DNA of 64,000 nt from Terribacillus aidingensis (GTDB taxonomy: Bacteria; Bacillota; Bacilli; Bacillales; Amphibacillaceae), in NCBI RefSeq assembly GCF_900215625.1, contig NZ_OBEK01000008.1:1-64000 (forward strand). The letters run 5' to 3'. Shown here piece by piece: positions 18,327 to 27,352 of the stretch. Within the stretch, counting starts at the first letter, position 1; each line of letters opens with the position of its first letter. The notes beneath the pieces are model-generated. The model searched no databases and was not told the origin of the DNA. It saw only the letters and a program-made list of their open reading frames with translations. Made by a program: the position numbers and the translations under genes.

Positions 18327-18357
18327 TAGCATGTGCCATCAAGAGAGGTAACATACA
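18327..18357 (-). promoter_or_regulatory. candidate SigG promoter of sspA
   Basis: Minus strand: TGTATG (18352-18357), an 18-nt spacer and CATGCTA (18327-18333). The forespore pattern is TGAATA-N17/18-CATACTA. It ends about 24 nt ahead of the start codon. Confidence 0.6.
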
Positions 18358-18378
18358 GATTATTTCAATGGGAAGTTC

Positions 18379-19581
18379 TTACAACAAATCTGCAAATGGT
18401 GCTTTTTCCTCCAGCTCAGGAACAGCCGTAATAGTTTCCGTTCCTTTCACGGCTCTCTCAATTTCTGAAGAGAAATCAATTGTACCTTCATACAAATGCA
18501 CCTTCTCACGACGAGGCTTTGTTTTCGGTGAGTCTGGTACAAAAACGGTACAGCAGTCATCGTAAGGACGCGTGGATATTTCATACGTGTCTATTTGCTT
18601 CGCAATATCGATAATTTCTGACTTATCCATTGTAATGAGCGGTCGCAAAATGGGGTAGTTCGTTACTTCGTTAATAGTGTGCATGCTTTCCATCGTCTGA
18701 CTGGCAACTTGACCGAGACTTTCTCCAGAGGTTAGAGACAAGATACCGTTTTGTTCCGCAATCCGCTCACTGATTTTGAGCATCATACGGCGCATAACAG
18801 TCATGCTGTAACCAAAAGGAATTTCTTGATGTACTTTCACCTGCAAATCGGTAAAAGGTACAACATGAATCTTTACTTTCGCTCCGAATTTAGAAAGTGT
18901 TTGGGCCAAATCAATTACTTTCTGCTTCGCTCGTTCGTTTGTATAAGGAGGAGAATGAAAATGAATTGCTTCGATCTCAACCCCGCGCTTCATGGCCAAA
19001 TATCCTGCAACAGGGCTGTCTATCCCGCCAGAAAGCATCAACAGTGTCTTGCCTGAGCTTCCGGCTGGTAATCCGCCTGGCCCTTTTATCTTTTGTCCTG
19101 TTACATAAGTTGCTTGCTCGCGTATTTCGACCATAATATCAACACCAGGCTTACGCACGTCCACAGGATAACCTTCACTGTTTTGCAAAACATATGCGCC
19201 AATACGCTGATTCATTTCTTGCGAGTCAATCGGGAATTTCTTATTCGTCCGGCGGCAGGATATTTTGAAAGAGGTACCTGCTGGGTTGTCGAGCAGCAGC
19301 TGAAGGGCAGCTTGTTTAATCGCAAGTTCTTCATTCGCTGTCCGTATTGCCAAACTAAAGCTGTGGATACCGAAAATGTTACGGCATGCTTCCACGATAG
19401 GTTCATGATCTTCACCGTGCAAATGGATATACATACGATCGCGCGTACGCTCCACTTTCGCTTTGCGATAAGACCTGATTTGGTCTTTTACGTTATGCTC
19501 CAGCTGTCTGGTAAAATGCTTCCGGTTCTTTCCTTTTAATGCCATTTCTCCGTAACGAATTAATATATGATCATATTGCAT
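18379..19581 (-). CDS. thiI: tRNA 4-thiouridine synthase ThiI
   Basis: Sulfurtransferase that makes s4U8 in tRNA and can supply thiazole sulfur. 400 residues: N-terminal ferredoxin-like/THUMP region (1 to about 165), then the PP-loop ATPase with SGGIDS near 183-188. The rhodanese domain of the E. coli enzyme is absent, as in other Bacillus ThiI. A DDCCTVFVPD block near the C terminus is retained. It lies 4 nt downstream of a cysteine desulfurase, the dedicated sulfur donor in Bacillus, and the two form an operon. Confidence 0.95.
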   Translation of the reverse strand: MQYDHILIRYGEMALKGKNRKHFTRQLEHNVKDQIRSYRKAKVERTRDRMYIHLHGEDHEPIVEACRNIFGIHSFSLAIRTANEELAIKQAALQLLLDNPAGTSFKISCRRTNKKFPIDSQEMNQRIGAYVLQNSEGYPVDVRKPGVDIMVEIREQATYVTGQKIKGPGGLPAGSSGKTLLMLSGGIDSPVAGYLAMKRGVEIEAIHFHSPPYTNERAKQKVIDLAQTLSKFGAKVKIHVVPFTDLQVKVHQEIPFGYSMTVMRRMMLKISERIAEQNGILSLTSGESLGQVASQTMESMHTINEVTNYPILRPLITMDKSEIIDIAKQIDTYEISTRPYDDCCTVFVPDSPKTKPRREKVHLYEGTIDFSSEIERAVKGTETITAVPELEEKAPFADLL

Positions 19582-19585
19582 CTGT

Positions 19586-20725
19586 TTATCTCATCACTTT
19601 CTTTAGTTGTGTTAGTGCTTCTTGCAGCACTACAAGGAAATATTCCACTTCTTCCATCGTGCTGTCATAAGAGAAACTAACACGAATTGCTGATTCTGCC
19701 TGTGCTTCCGGAACACCGCAAGCCAGCAATACAGCACTGGCATCACTGTTTTTAGATGAACAAGCCGACTTGGTTGAAACATAAATATCTTTCTCCCCAA
19801 GTGCGTGAACGAGTACCTCTGGCTTTATTCCAGGTACGGAAAAATTAACAATATGCGGTGCACCAGCGGGCGGAGAATGCAGGATAACACCTTCCATTTT
19901 CGCAATCCCTTCCCATAGCTTTTCCCGCAATTCGAATAAACGAGCTGGCTGATCTCGTAAATTTTCCATTGTCAGACGGAGAGCCTTTACCATCGCTGTT
20001 ATACCCGGTACATTCTCGGTTCCGGAACGTAATTCCTGTTCCTGCCCTCCTCCGGATAGCTGCGGCGCAATAAATACATCTTTGTCTTTAAAAAGGATGC
20101 CGCTTCCTTTCATGCCATGAAACTTATGCGCAGAAAGTGTACAAAGATGAATATGGCTTTTCTTCAAATCCAGCTCTACTTTTCCTGCTCCTTGGACGTA
20201 ATCCACGTGAAACGTGACATTCGGGAATTCCGTGAGCATCTTGCCGATTGTTTGTATCGGCTGAATTGTACCAATCTCATTATTCACGTGCATCACACTT
20301 ACCAGTATTGTATTGTCTGTAATGGCAGCTCTAATTTTATCTGCCGTTACATACCCATATTTATCTACATCCACATACGTCACCTGGAAGCCTTGTTTTT
20401 CTAGTTCCGCACATGTTTCCAGAACGGAAGGATGCTCGATGGTTGTCGTAATGATGTGATTCCCAATCCTTTTCTTGCGGAATGCTGTTCCTTTTATCGC
20501 CAGATTATTTCCCTCTGTTCCTCCTGAGGTGAAAATAATCTCATTTTCTTCAACATGAAGCAGCTGTGCCGCCTGTTTGCGACATGCAGTTAACAGCTGC
20601 TCTGCTTTGCCGCCCATACGATGAAGAGAAGACGGATTAGCAAAATACGTCTGCGCCGCCTCTGTATAGCTAGACAGCGCATCATGATGCGGCCTGGTAG
20701 TCGCACTATTGTCAAAGTATATCAT
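19586..20725 (-). CDS. nifZ: cysteine desulfurase (NifZ type, partner of ThiI)
   Basis: PLP enzyme of 379 residues that moves sulfur from cysteine to ThiI. The PLP lysine is in LSAHKFHGMKG near 201. The persulfide cysteine is in STKSACSSK near 318. The first helix NSATTRPH and the GTEGNN motif are present. Direct coupling to thiI (4-nt gap) points to the tRNA thiolation desulfurase instead of the Fe-S (SufS) or mnm5s2U (YrvO) enzymes. Confidence 0.92.
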   Translation of the reverse strand: MIYFDNSATTRPHHDALSSYTEAAQTYFANPSSLHRMGGKAEQLLTACRKQAAQLLHVEENEIIFTSGGTEGNNLAIKGTAFRKKRIGNHIITTTIEHPSVLETCAELEKQGFQVTYVDVDKYGYVTADKIRAAITDNTILVSVMHVNNEIGTIQPIQTIGKMLTEFPNVTFHVDYVQGAGKVELDLKKSHIHLCTLSAHKFHGMKGSGILFKDKDVFIAPQLSGGGQEQELRSGTENVPGITAMVKALRLTMENLRDQPARLFELREKLWEGIAKMEGVILHSPPAGAPHIVNFSVPGIKPEVLVHALGEKDIYVSTKSACSSKNSDASAVLLACGVPEAQAESAIRVSFSYDSTMEEVEYFLVVLQEALTQLKKVMR

Positions 20726-20766
20726 CGTCCATCTCTCCTCTCATTCAAAAACTGTCTTTTACTAAA

Positions 20767-20806
20767 ATAAAGCAATCCCTCATTTGTGACAAGGGATTGC
20801 TTTATG
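20767..20806 (-). terminator. terminator of ezrA
   Basis: A 12-bp stem (AAGCAATCCCTT / GAGGGATTGCTT region) with a roughly 10-nt loop and a T-rich tail on the minus strand; it also separates ezrA from nifZ. Confidence 0.85.
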
Positions 20807-20808
20807 AA

Positions 20809-22500
20809 TCAGCTGGGAACCTTGATATGTTTTTCCAAGCGTTCCAATGCTTTCGGTTCTATATCTTGCAAGGCACGCGCAGCACGCTCCAAGGCCTGCT
20901 CATATTGATATTCCCGGAATAATTTCTCCGCTTCCAGCATTTCAGCCGCCAGCATCGGATATTGACTCCGGTAACGGTTGGAATATTGGATTACTACTTC
21001 TGCTAAATAAGCTTGTTCCAGCAGAATTTCTATTTTCTCAACAGTTGCATTGCTTACTTCTTCTGCTTGCTGAAGCGTCGTACTAACTTCCGCCATATCA
21101 AGCGGGTGTCCATCAAGTATTTCCATTGCATGAGAAGTTTTCTTCTGACTTTCCTCTACCATCTTCCAAACTTCTTGCGGAACACCAGGAATATTGCTTT
21201 TTTGCAGCTTCCGATTCACCTCGTAAAGCTTCTGACGCATATCAGCAATCTTCTCTTTGGCATCCAATTCATCTTTGCGAAGCGTCTTTATCTTCTCGCG
21301 AATAACTTCATGCTCTTCTTCAATCGCACTTAGTTCCCGGAATCCTGCTTCTAACTCTTCTTTCAGTTTCGCATGTGAAAATTGATCATCGTCGATTTCT
21401 TTCTGTAAGTTATCAAGCTGAAGCGCCAGCCTGGAAATCTTGGATTCAAGTTTTACATGGAATTCCACATCATTATCTGTAAAGAAATAAGATTCCCGCA
21501 GCAGATCAACTTCTTCTTTTGTTACAAGAAATGCCTCTGACTTCTTTTCAACCGCTTGGACATACTGATCAAACTTCGAATCTACATAGTTCTTTGCTAC
21601 AGCTTCATTTTCCAGCAGCTGGTACATTTCTTTAATCCGGCTTTCTAAGGCAGGGATGACTAATTTCGTCTCCTCCGAATTGCCGGATTCCAGCTGTTGA
21701 GTTAAATGTCCAAGCCTTTCATTTTCTTTTTTCAACTCGTCTTCAAAGCCAAGATGATGGATTCGGTATCCATCTTGTTTCATTTCCCGGATTCCTCCTA
21801 AAAGGTCAGAGATTTGTGCCGGCAAATCTTGTTTCACCTGCTTATAGGCTGTAGGGAAGGCTTCAATCTCTGCCGCTAGCACTTCTGTCTTTTCCTTTAC
21901 ATCCATAATAAGCTGATTGGCTTCAAAGTAATTTCCAGATTCAATAAGTGCATGATAAGCAGCCAGCTGTGCAATTTGCTCTGCAATAGCTGATTCAAAG
22001 CGCACATCCGCTTTACCGAATTGATGACGATGCTGCGAAATGGTGCGTTTCAGACCTTGCAATGTCGGCTGCAGTTCCTCGGCCTGTTTCCGAGCTTCTT
22101 CTTCAGAAGCAAGCAGATGATCAAGCTCGCGGAACATCACTTCAATCTTATCTTCCACCTGGATTAGGATATCCTGTACTTGCTGCAGGTGCTGCTTTGC
22201 TTTCTTAAAACGGTAACGGTCCGCCCCTTCTTCCGCATCAAAAAGAGCCTCTTCTGTATCTGGAAGCTCTTTCGTCACGATATGATCCCAGCGTTCCTTC
22301 CACGATTCAAATTTTTCCTGTGTCTCCCCAGATAGGTTCAACGCTTTCACTTTTGCTAATTCTTCTGACACATTGCGGTTTGTAATGTCCAGTTTCCAGC
22401 TCTCGAGCCGATCCACTTCATCATAAACCCGCTTTCTCATAATCAGCCCCAGGATAATAAGGGCGATGATTACTATAATTCCTCCGATGATGTACGGCAA
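20809..22500 (-). CDS. ezrA: septation ring formation regulator EzrA
   Basis: A membrane protein that negatively regulates FtsZ assembly and coordinates septal wall synthesis. I place the start at the TTG at 22498-22500: AGGAGG lies 7 nt upstream, and the result is 563 residues, against 562 in B. subtilis. An in-frame ATG 93 nt upstream adds a 31-residue hydrophilic leader with no ribosome site and is probably wrong. One N-terminal TM helix (about 3-21) is followed by RKRVYDEVDRLESWK and a long series of coiled coils, with the conserved block NRKLQKSNIPG near 440 and the RYRSQYP segment. Confidence 0.95.
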   Translation of the reverse strand: MPYIIGGIIVIIALIILGLIMRKRVYDEVDRLESWKLDITNRNVSEELAKVKALNLSGETQEKFESWKERWDHIVTKELPDTEEALFDAEEGADRYRFKKAKQHLQQVQDILIQVEDKIEVMFRELDHLLASEEEARKQAEELQPTLQGLKRTISQHRHQFGKADVRFESAIAEQIAQLAAYHALIESGNYFEANQLIMDVKEKTEVLAAEIEAFPTAYKQVKQDLPAQISDLLGGIREMKQDGYRIHHLGFEDELKKENERLGHLTQQLESGNSEETKLVIPALESRIKEMYQLLENEAVAKNYVDSKFDQYVQAVEKKSEAFLVTKEEVDLLRESYFFTDNDVEFHVKLESKISRLALQLDNLQKEIDDDQFSHAKLKEELEAGFRELSAIEEEHEVIREKIKTLRKDELDAKEKIADMRQKLYEVNRKLQKSNIPGVPQEVWKMVEESQKKTSHAMEILDGHPLDMAEVSTTLQQAEEVSNATVEKIEILLEQAYLAEVVIQYSNRYRSQYPMLAAEMLEAEKLFREYQYEQALERAARALQDIEPKALERLEKHIKVPS

Positions 22501-22653
22501 TGTCCAGCCTCCTAACCAATACTCGGGAAAAAGGAGTAATACCCTATTAGTCGTTATCTTTTTTATACTACAATGATACCATGTAAAGGACAAATTTGGC
22601 TAAATTTTTTCAAATTTCTCAGGTGATTTCCACTTATTCCCTGGTACGTGCTT

Positions 22654-23289
22654 TTAATTGGCTGAGACTGCCCGCAAACGACTGGAGGAGACGGTCGCCA
22701 ATGTATCGAGCCAATGGTGAATGCTTGACGTATACATCGAGCAGAAATAAGCGCGTGATTCCTCTGTGACCAACACACCTTTCATCTCTTTACTCATCGT
22801 AAATGGAGCTGCCAGCATGCCCGACAGCTGCATATAGAGGTAAACACCTTCTCGTTCCCGTATGCCATGCATCTCCAAATAATCCCTGAAAGCTTGTTTT
22901 AGCAAATGCGTCTCTTTTGCTAGATACGTGACGGCCAGCTCTCGGACAAAGATGGAATCCAGCATTAGTTCGCGCTGGATAAAAGCAGAAAATTGATTGC
23001 GAGTAAGCTTATATTGTATAATTGCTTCAATTAATCGTTTCAGATAGATACTGGCGTTATCCTGCTGAGCAGGCGTAACTTGATCCAGATATGCCAGATA
23101 GTCTTCGTAATACAACACGACAGATGCTTCCAGAAGGCCTTGCTTGCTTTTATAATAATAGTTGATTAAGGAGACATTGACCGAAGCTTTTCCCGCAATA
23201 TCGCGGACGGATGTCCCATGGTAGCCTTTTGTGTAGAACAATTGACAAGCGGCGTCCATCACTTTCTGTTTCGTGTCATTTTTTTTCAA
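22654..23289 (-). CDS. refZ: TetR-family regulator RefZ (forespore Z-ring regulator)
   Basis: RefZ (YttP) binds DNA motifs near the origin and helps place the Z ring at sporulation onset. The start is taken as the TTG at 23287-23289, with AAAGGAG 9 nt upstream, giving 211 residues (B. subtilis 207). A longer reading frame would add 20 residues without a ribosome site. The TetR HTH is at about 7-50 (TSVRDIAGKASVNVSLINYYYKSK). The ligand domain follows. Position between ezrA and ytsP equals that in B. subtilis. Confidence 0.87.
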   Translation of the reverse strand: MKKNDTKQKVMDAACQLFYTKGYHGTSVRDIAGKASVNVSLINYYYKSKQGLLEASVVLYYEDYLAYLDQVTPAQQDNASIYLKRLIEAIIQYKLTRNQFSAFIQRELMLDSIFVRELAVTYLAKETHLLKQAFRDYLEMHGIREREGVYLYMQLSGMLAAPFTMSKEMKGVLVTEESRAYFCSMYTSSIHHWLDTLATVSSSRLRAVSAN

Positions 23290-23410
23290 TCTTTTCAGCT
23301 CCTTTCCTGTTGTATACGACAGTGTTTGGTGCATTCCTGCATCTTTCACTCGTCAAATCTCGCGCTATCTGTCGAATGATCGAAAATAATTGTATGGGGG
23401 AAATGAAAAT

Positions 23411-23896
23411 ATGTTTGAAACAGCAGCCTATAGCGGTTCCCGTGAAAAGGATTATGAATTACTAATAAAACAGCTTGACGCATTGCTAACAGGAGAAGAA
23501 GATGAAATCTCCCATTTGGCAAATGCTTCTGCCCTTCTGAATCAGTTTTTAGATAACGTAAACTGGGTTGGATTTTATCTTCATAAAGGAGAGGAATTAA
23601 TTCTCGGCCCATTCCAAGGGCTTCCAGCTTGTGTGCGCATCAAAATTGGAAAAGGCGTATGCGGAACAGCAGTCGCTGAGAACAAAACACAGCTTGTAGA
23701 AGATGTAAATCAGTTCCCAGGCCATATCGCCTGTGATGCAGCCAGCCAGTCTGAAATTGTTGTTCCAATTATAGTTAACGGCAAATCTTACGGCGTACTG
23801 GATATTGACAGCCCATCTAAAGCTCGATTTGATGAAACAGATAAGGAATATCTAGAAAAATTCGTTGCTGTACTCGTCAAGCACTTACAAAACTAA
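23411..23896 (+). CDS. ytsP: GAF-domain free methionine-(R)-sulfoxide reductase
   Basis: Reduces free Met-R-sulfoxide in the cytoplasm. A single GAF domain of 161 residues. The three conserved cysteines are C74, C84 and C108, with the same 10- and 24-residue spacing as in the E. coli enzyme (C84, C94, C118). The ATG at 23411 is preferred; GGGGG lies 10 nt upstream. A TTG 21 nt further out is possible. Divergent from refZ, convergent with the diguanylate cyclase gene. Confidence 0.93.
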   Translation: MFETAAYSGSREKDYELLIKQLDALLTGEEDEISHLANASALLNQFLDNVNWVGFYLHKGEELILGPFQGLPACVRIKIGKGVCGTAVAENKTQLVEDVNQFPGHIACDAASQSEIVVPIIVNGKSYGVLDIDSPSKARFDETDKEYLEKFVAVLVKHLQN

Positions 23897-23898
23897 AA

Positions 23899-23932
23899 CA
23901 AAAGCAGCCTCCAACATGGGAGGCTGCTTTTG
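23899..23932. terminator. bidirectional terminator between ytsP and the diguanylate cyclase gene
   Basis: A long perfect stem (CAAAAGCAGCCTCC / GGAGGCTGCTTTTG) between convergent stops, with T-rich flanks on both strands. Confidence 0.88.
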
Positions 23933-23933
23933 C

Positions 23934-25760
23934 TTATACACAATATCTGTTTTTACCTAATCGCTTCGCATCATACAGCTTATAATCAGCTTGAGAAAAC
24001 AGCTCATGCACTTCCGGTCGCGCTTTCTCTGTCCACGTTGATATACCGCAAGAAACCGTAACTGCTGGACGGGTTGAGCTTGCTACACTTTCCACGATTT
24101 CTTCTGCTTTCTTAATTGTCTGTTCAAAAGTAGCATGCGGCATGTAAACAGCAAGCTCTTCTCCGCCCCATCTGGCGGCCACGTCATTAGGTCCAAGCAG
24201 ATCCTTCAATAGATTCGCCACTTGAATTAAGAGATAGTCGCCGGTATTGTGGCCATATGTATCATTTACTTTCTTAAAGTCATCCACATCAATTAAGATA
24301 AAGCCTCCTTGTGCATCATCTTGGATGTGCGTGCGCATTCGATCGTCCAAATAGCTGCGCGAACAAAGATTGGTTAAATAATCTGTTATAACTAATCGTT
24401 CCAGCTTCTCCTGCAGCATCGAATTGACAATCGACAAAGAAGAGTGCTGCACAAGAGACTCAATCAACCGGAAAGATTCGAAAGTGAAGAAACTTGGGTT
24501 GCGATGCAGCACAAGCACGACGCCTTGCAGCTGTTCCGGCCCCGCCATCGGTACAACAAGCAGCGATCGATACGGAAGGTTAATTTCCGGATAACGATTT
24601 GGGAAGTTACTGACAAACATAGCTTCTTTGGATTCATTCCGGTAAAGACGTGCTATAAGATCAAGGAACGGCGCAGAAGCTGGATCAAAGAAAAATCCTG
24701 TACTGCCGTCTAGTACGGTACCAGCTTCTTGATCTCCTTTATATAGAATAAACCCAATCTCTTCCCCGCCAAATGTATCGTGAATTTGCTCATGCATTAA
24801 CGTTATCGTATCGGAAAGACGTAAATTCGCATTTATTTTTTTTGACGTTTCATTGATGAGCTGCAAATCACTGATCAGTTTTTTTGAATGCTGATACAAC
24901 CGCGCATTCTCCAATGCATTTCCAGCTGAATCCGCAAGCTTGGTAATAAAACTATCATCAGCTGATGTATAAGTAACAAATGCCGGCATCGAAACATGCA
25001 GTACACCGTATATCCCCTGCTTACCATGCAGCGGTACATAGCGATTGATTACTTGCCCATCAGCACTACGATCTACCTGCACCTCTCCGGTCATATAAGC
25101 TTTTGCACTAGCCTCATGTACCGAATAGTCGTATACCAGATTTTTTATAGGTAAATTTGTATCCCCATGGTAATCCTGTGCAAGCAGCAGCGCGTATGCA
25201 AACTGCGGATAACTTTGCTGCAGCGTATTAATAAGTACTGTCAAAACATCGTGCATATCAATGGAAGCATGCAAGTTCGTCGTCGCTTCATATAATTGGT
25301 TGATGTGCTGCTCATTTTCTTTTGACTCCTTCAGCTGTGTTAAATGGGAAACGAACTTGCGTATCTCTCCAGCCAGTTCTCGATTATCAAGCAGCTGGTC
25401 GGCAGCATTGCCAATGTACAAATATCCAATTGCAGCTTCTCCATGTTCTTGCAGCGGCAGCACAATGTCTAACGCATGCGGAAACTCTCTTAGTTGATTT
25501 GGTATGCAAGGAGCCGCAAATGGAAAATCGATAGACCGATAAAATCCACTTTGTGTCGGCCCAGCATAGCTAACGCGCTCTAATCGCTTCTGCCAGAAAT
25601 CAAATACGTAAAGAGCTACACTTTCTGCCTGTAAAAGGTTTTTTAATCTTTCCGTTACAAGAGCAAGAATCTCCCTGTATGTATAGCTTTCTCCCGAGAC
25701 AAGGAGCTGGTAGAAATATAGTTTTGCTTGTTCAAGTTTGTTATCAGTTAGCCGCTCCAT
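23934..25760 (-). CDS. dgcP: GAF-GGDEF diguanylate cyclase
   Basis: Makes c-di-GMP. 608 residues: GAF-like domains at about 20-150, 155-285 and 300-440, then a GGDEF domain from about 445. The active-site loop is GGEEL (RWGGEELAVYMPH, about 531-535), a functional variant. An inhibitory RxxD site was not seen immediately before it. No transmembrane helix, so it is cytosolic. Position beside rpsD matches B. subtilis ytrP (dgcP). It may respond to small ligands through the GAF domains. Confidence 0.9.
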   Translation of the reverse strand: MERLTDNKLEQAKLYFYQLLVSGESYTYREILALVTERLKNLLQAESVALYVFDFWQKRLERVSYAGPTQSGFYRSIDFPFAAPCIPNQLREFPHALDIVLPLQEHGEAAIGYLYIGNAADQLLDNRELAGEIRKFVSHLTQLKESKENEQHINQLYEATTNLHASIDMHDVLTVLINTLQQSYPQFAYALLLAQDYHGDTNLPIKNLVYDYSVHEASAKAYMTGEVQVDRSADGQVINRYVPLHGKQGIYGVLHVSMPAFVTYTSADDSFITKLADSAGNALENARLYQHSKKLISDLQLINETSKKINANLRLSDTITLMHEQIHDTFGGEEIGFILYKGDQEAGTVLDGSTGFFFDPASAPFLDLIARLYRNESKEAMFVSNFPNRYPEINLPYRSLLVVPMAGPEQLQGVVLVLHRNPSFFTFESFRLIESLVQHSSLSIVNSMLQEKLERLVITDYLTNLCSRSYLDDRMRTHIQDDAQGGFILIDVDDFKKVNDTYGHNTGDYLLIQVANLLKDLLGPNDVAARWGGEELAVYMPHATFEQTIKKAEEIVESVASSTRPAVTVSCGISTWTEKARPEVHELFSQADYKLYDAKRLGKNRYCV

Positions 25761-25884
25761 AACATCTCACCTACATTTTGGTAGTTTTATTCTATTATAT
25801 AAGATAATATACTTATTACTCAACGATAATAATAGTCCTTATTGCTTATTAATTATTGTATCTCTTCTCCTTTTTATATTAACC

Positions 25885-25914
25885 TTGACTTTATACAACA
25901 AAAAAGCTTATAAT
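25885..25914 (+). promoter_or_regulatory. rpsD promoter
   Basis: TTGACT (25885-25890), an 18-nt spacer, TATAAT (25909-25914). A strong sigma-A site 235 nt ahead of the coding region. Confidence 0.8.
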
Positions 25915-25920
25915 ACTCTT

Positions 25921-26148
25921 TGTGTAAAATAAATGGCGGCCTACGTGAACTCCCATTTGACTGATTTTGTTCCTTTCTTGGCAAGGCGCAAAGCGAGACG
26001 GATTTCCGTTTCTCCTTGTTTCAGAAGGTGTATCGTGTAACTCTCTGCTGTCGGAGCGATGGTACATGAAAACATAATCAGCAAGTGACTCGAGGACACT
26101 CTCTGTTTTTATTTTATGCAAATAAAATAATAAAGGTGGAATTTATCC
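25921..26148 (+). ncRNA. structured leader of rpsD (probable S4 autoregulatory leader)
   Basis: About 225 nt of transcribed, GC-rich leader follow a strong promoter and precede rpsD. The same arrangement in B. subtilis binds S4 and represses translation. Local complementarity is visible, for example GACGGATTTCCGTT. There is no open frame with a ribosome site in it. The region upstream of the promoter (25761-25884) shows nothing. Confidence 0.6.
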
Positions 26149-26751
26149 ATGGCACGTTATACAGGTCCATTATGGAAAAAATCCCGTCGTCTTGGTATCT
26201 CCCTTAGCGGAACAGGTAAAGAGCTTGACAAACGCCCTTACCCACCAGGTCAGCACGGTCCAAACCAACGCAGAAAGCAATCCGAATACGGTTTGCAGCA
26301 AGCAGAGAAACAAAAACTTCGTTACATGTACAACATGAACGAACGCCAATTCCGTCGTGCATTCGAGGAAGCTGGTAAAATGAAAGGTATTCATGGTGAG
26401 AACTTCATGATTCTTCTTGAATCTCGTCTTGATAACCTAGTATACCGTCTTGGCTTGGCTCGTACTCGCAGACAAGCTCGTCAGATCGTTGGCCACGGCC
26501 ACATCGAAGTTGACGGTAAGCGCGTAGATATCCCATCTTACCGCGTAAAACCTGGTCAAGTTATCGGTGTTCGTGAGAAATCACGTAAACTTGATATCAT
26601 CACTACATCTGTTGAAGCGAACAACTTCGTTCCAGATTACGTGACATTCGATAACAACAGCTTGGAAGGAACTTACTCTCGTTACCCTGAGCGTTCTGAA
26701 CTTCCTGCTGAAATTAACGAAGCACTTATCGTTGAGTTCTACTCCCGTTAA
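26149..26751 (+). CDS. rpsD: 30S ribosomal protein S4
   Basis: Primary 16S rRNA-binding protein and assembly initiator, 200 residues as in Bacillus. Opens with [19 protein letters not shown], and carries the S4 RNA-binding domain from about 92 ([26 protein letters not shown]). AAAGGTGG precedes the ATG. Codon use is strongly biased, as expected for a highly expressed gene. It is monocistronic, with its own leader and terminator. Confidence 0.99.
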   Translation: MARYTGPLWKKSRRLGISLSGTGKELDKRPYPPGQHGPNQRRKQSEYGLQQAEKQKLRYMYNMNERQFRRAFEEAGKMKGIHGENFMILLESRLDNLVYRLGLARTRRQARQIVGHGHIEVDGKRVDIPSYRVKPGQVIGVREKSRKLDIITTSVEANNFVPDYVTFDNNSLEGTYSRYPERSELPAEINEALIVEFYSR

Positions 26752-26776
26752 TGGGAAGATTTTCACAACGATAGTA

Positions 26777-26819
26777 ATAACCCCTGAAATGCCATTGCAT
26801 TTCAGGGGTTATTTTTTTA
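26777..26819 (+). terminator. rpsD terminator
   Basis: A 13-bp perfect stem (AACCCCTGAAATG / CATTTCAGGGGTT) followed by seven T residues. Confidence 0.95.
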
Positions 26820-26913
26820 TTACAGCAGTGAGATTGCCATGCTGCACTGTCTGCTTTTATGCGTTTTTAGCGATAATAACCTTTCCTTAGAGAATAACGG
26901 ATCATGAATTCTG

Positions 26914-27123
26914 TTATTCAGATGCTTTTAAAGTAAATAGCGTAACTTTTTGCAGGCATTTGAACCGCATTGGCAGATTACTAAAGCCAATTCCTCGATT
27001 AATATATAGATTATTTCCTTCGGCTACGCAGTCTTCAATCCAGCCATCTGCATGCACTTCACCTTTTTTTCGCAAGTGGCTTATACATTTTATTGTTCTT
27101 AAACTTAAACAGATACCCGACAA
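26914..27123 (-). pseudogene. remnant of a metallophosphoesterase, C-terminal end only
   Basis: An open stretch of 69 residues whose last 35 look like the C terminus of YkuE/YpbG-type metallophosphoesterases: NNLYINRGIGFSNLPMRF followed by a cysteine and VTLFTLK. The metal-binding blocks and the GHTHGGQ region that should precede it are missing, and no ribosome site supports the ATG. I read it as the tail of a decayed gene. Identification is from motif memory, not a search. Confidence 0.5.
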
Positions 27124-27352
27124 AGAAACTAATAAACCAAGGATATTACAGTGTGAAGAGCTGCTGTGCTAGTGAACGAGAAAAGAGCGAGCAGAATTTG
27201 CGAATGGTGATCGAGGAGGAGGAAAAAAGGCATTGAAGTTATTTTATGAAGGTTAAGAACCCTTCAACAAATGGATAATGTTGAGCGTAAATTAGCAGTT
27301 TCTTCTATATAAATAAAAAAAAGAGCTTGAATTAGCAAGCTCTCCTGCACAG
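27124..27352. other. gap with no recognisable gene
   Basis: Between the metallophosphoesterase remnant and the SDR gene. A plus-strand frame is open from 26946 to 27236 and ends in a charged helix, but it has no start site, runs antisense to the remnant and I cannot name it. Apart from the SDR terminator I see nothing supported. Confidence 0.4.
27313..27343 (-). terminator. terminator of the SDR gene
   Basis: Stem GAGCTTG / CAAGCTC with a 6-nt loop and eight T residues on the minus strand. Confidence 0.85.

Noticed and set aside
26946-27236. Plus-strand open frame ending in a charged helix (NLRMVIEEEEKRH)
   Set aside because: No start or ribosome site, antisense to the phosphoesterase remnant, no recognisable family. 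It may be another remnant, but I cannot support it.
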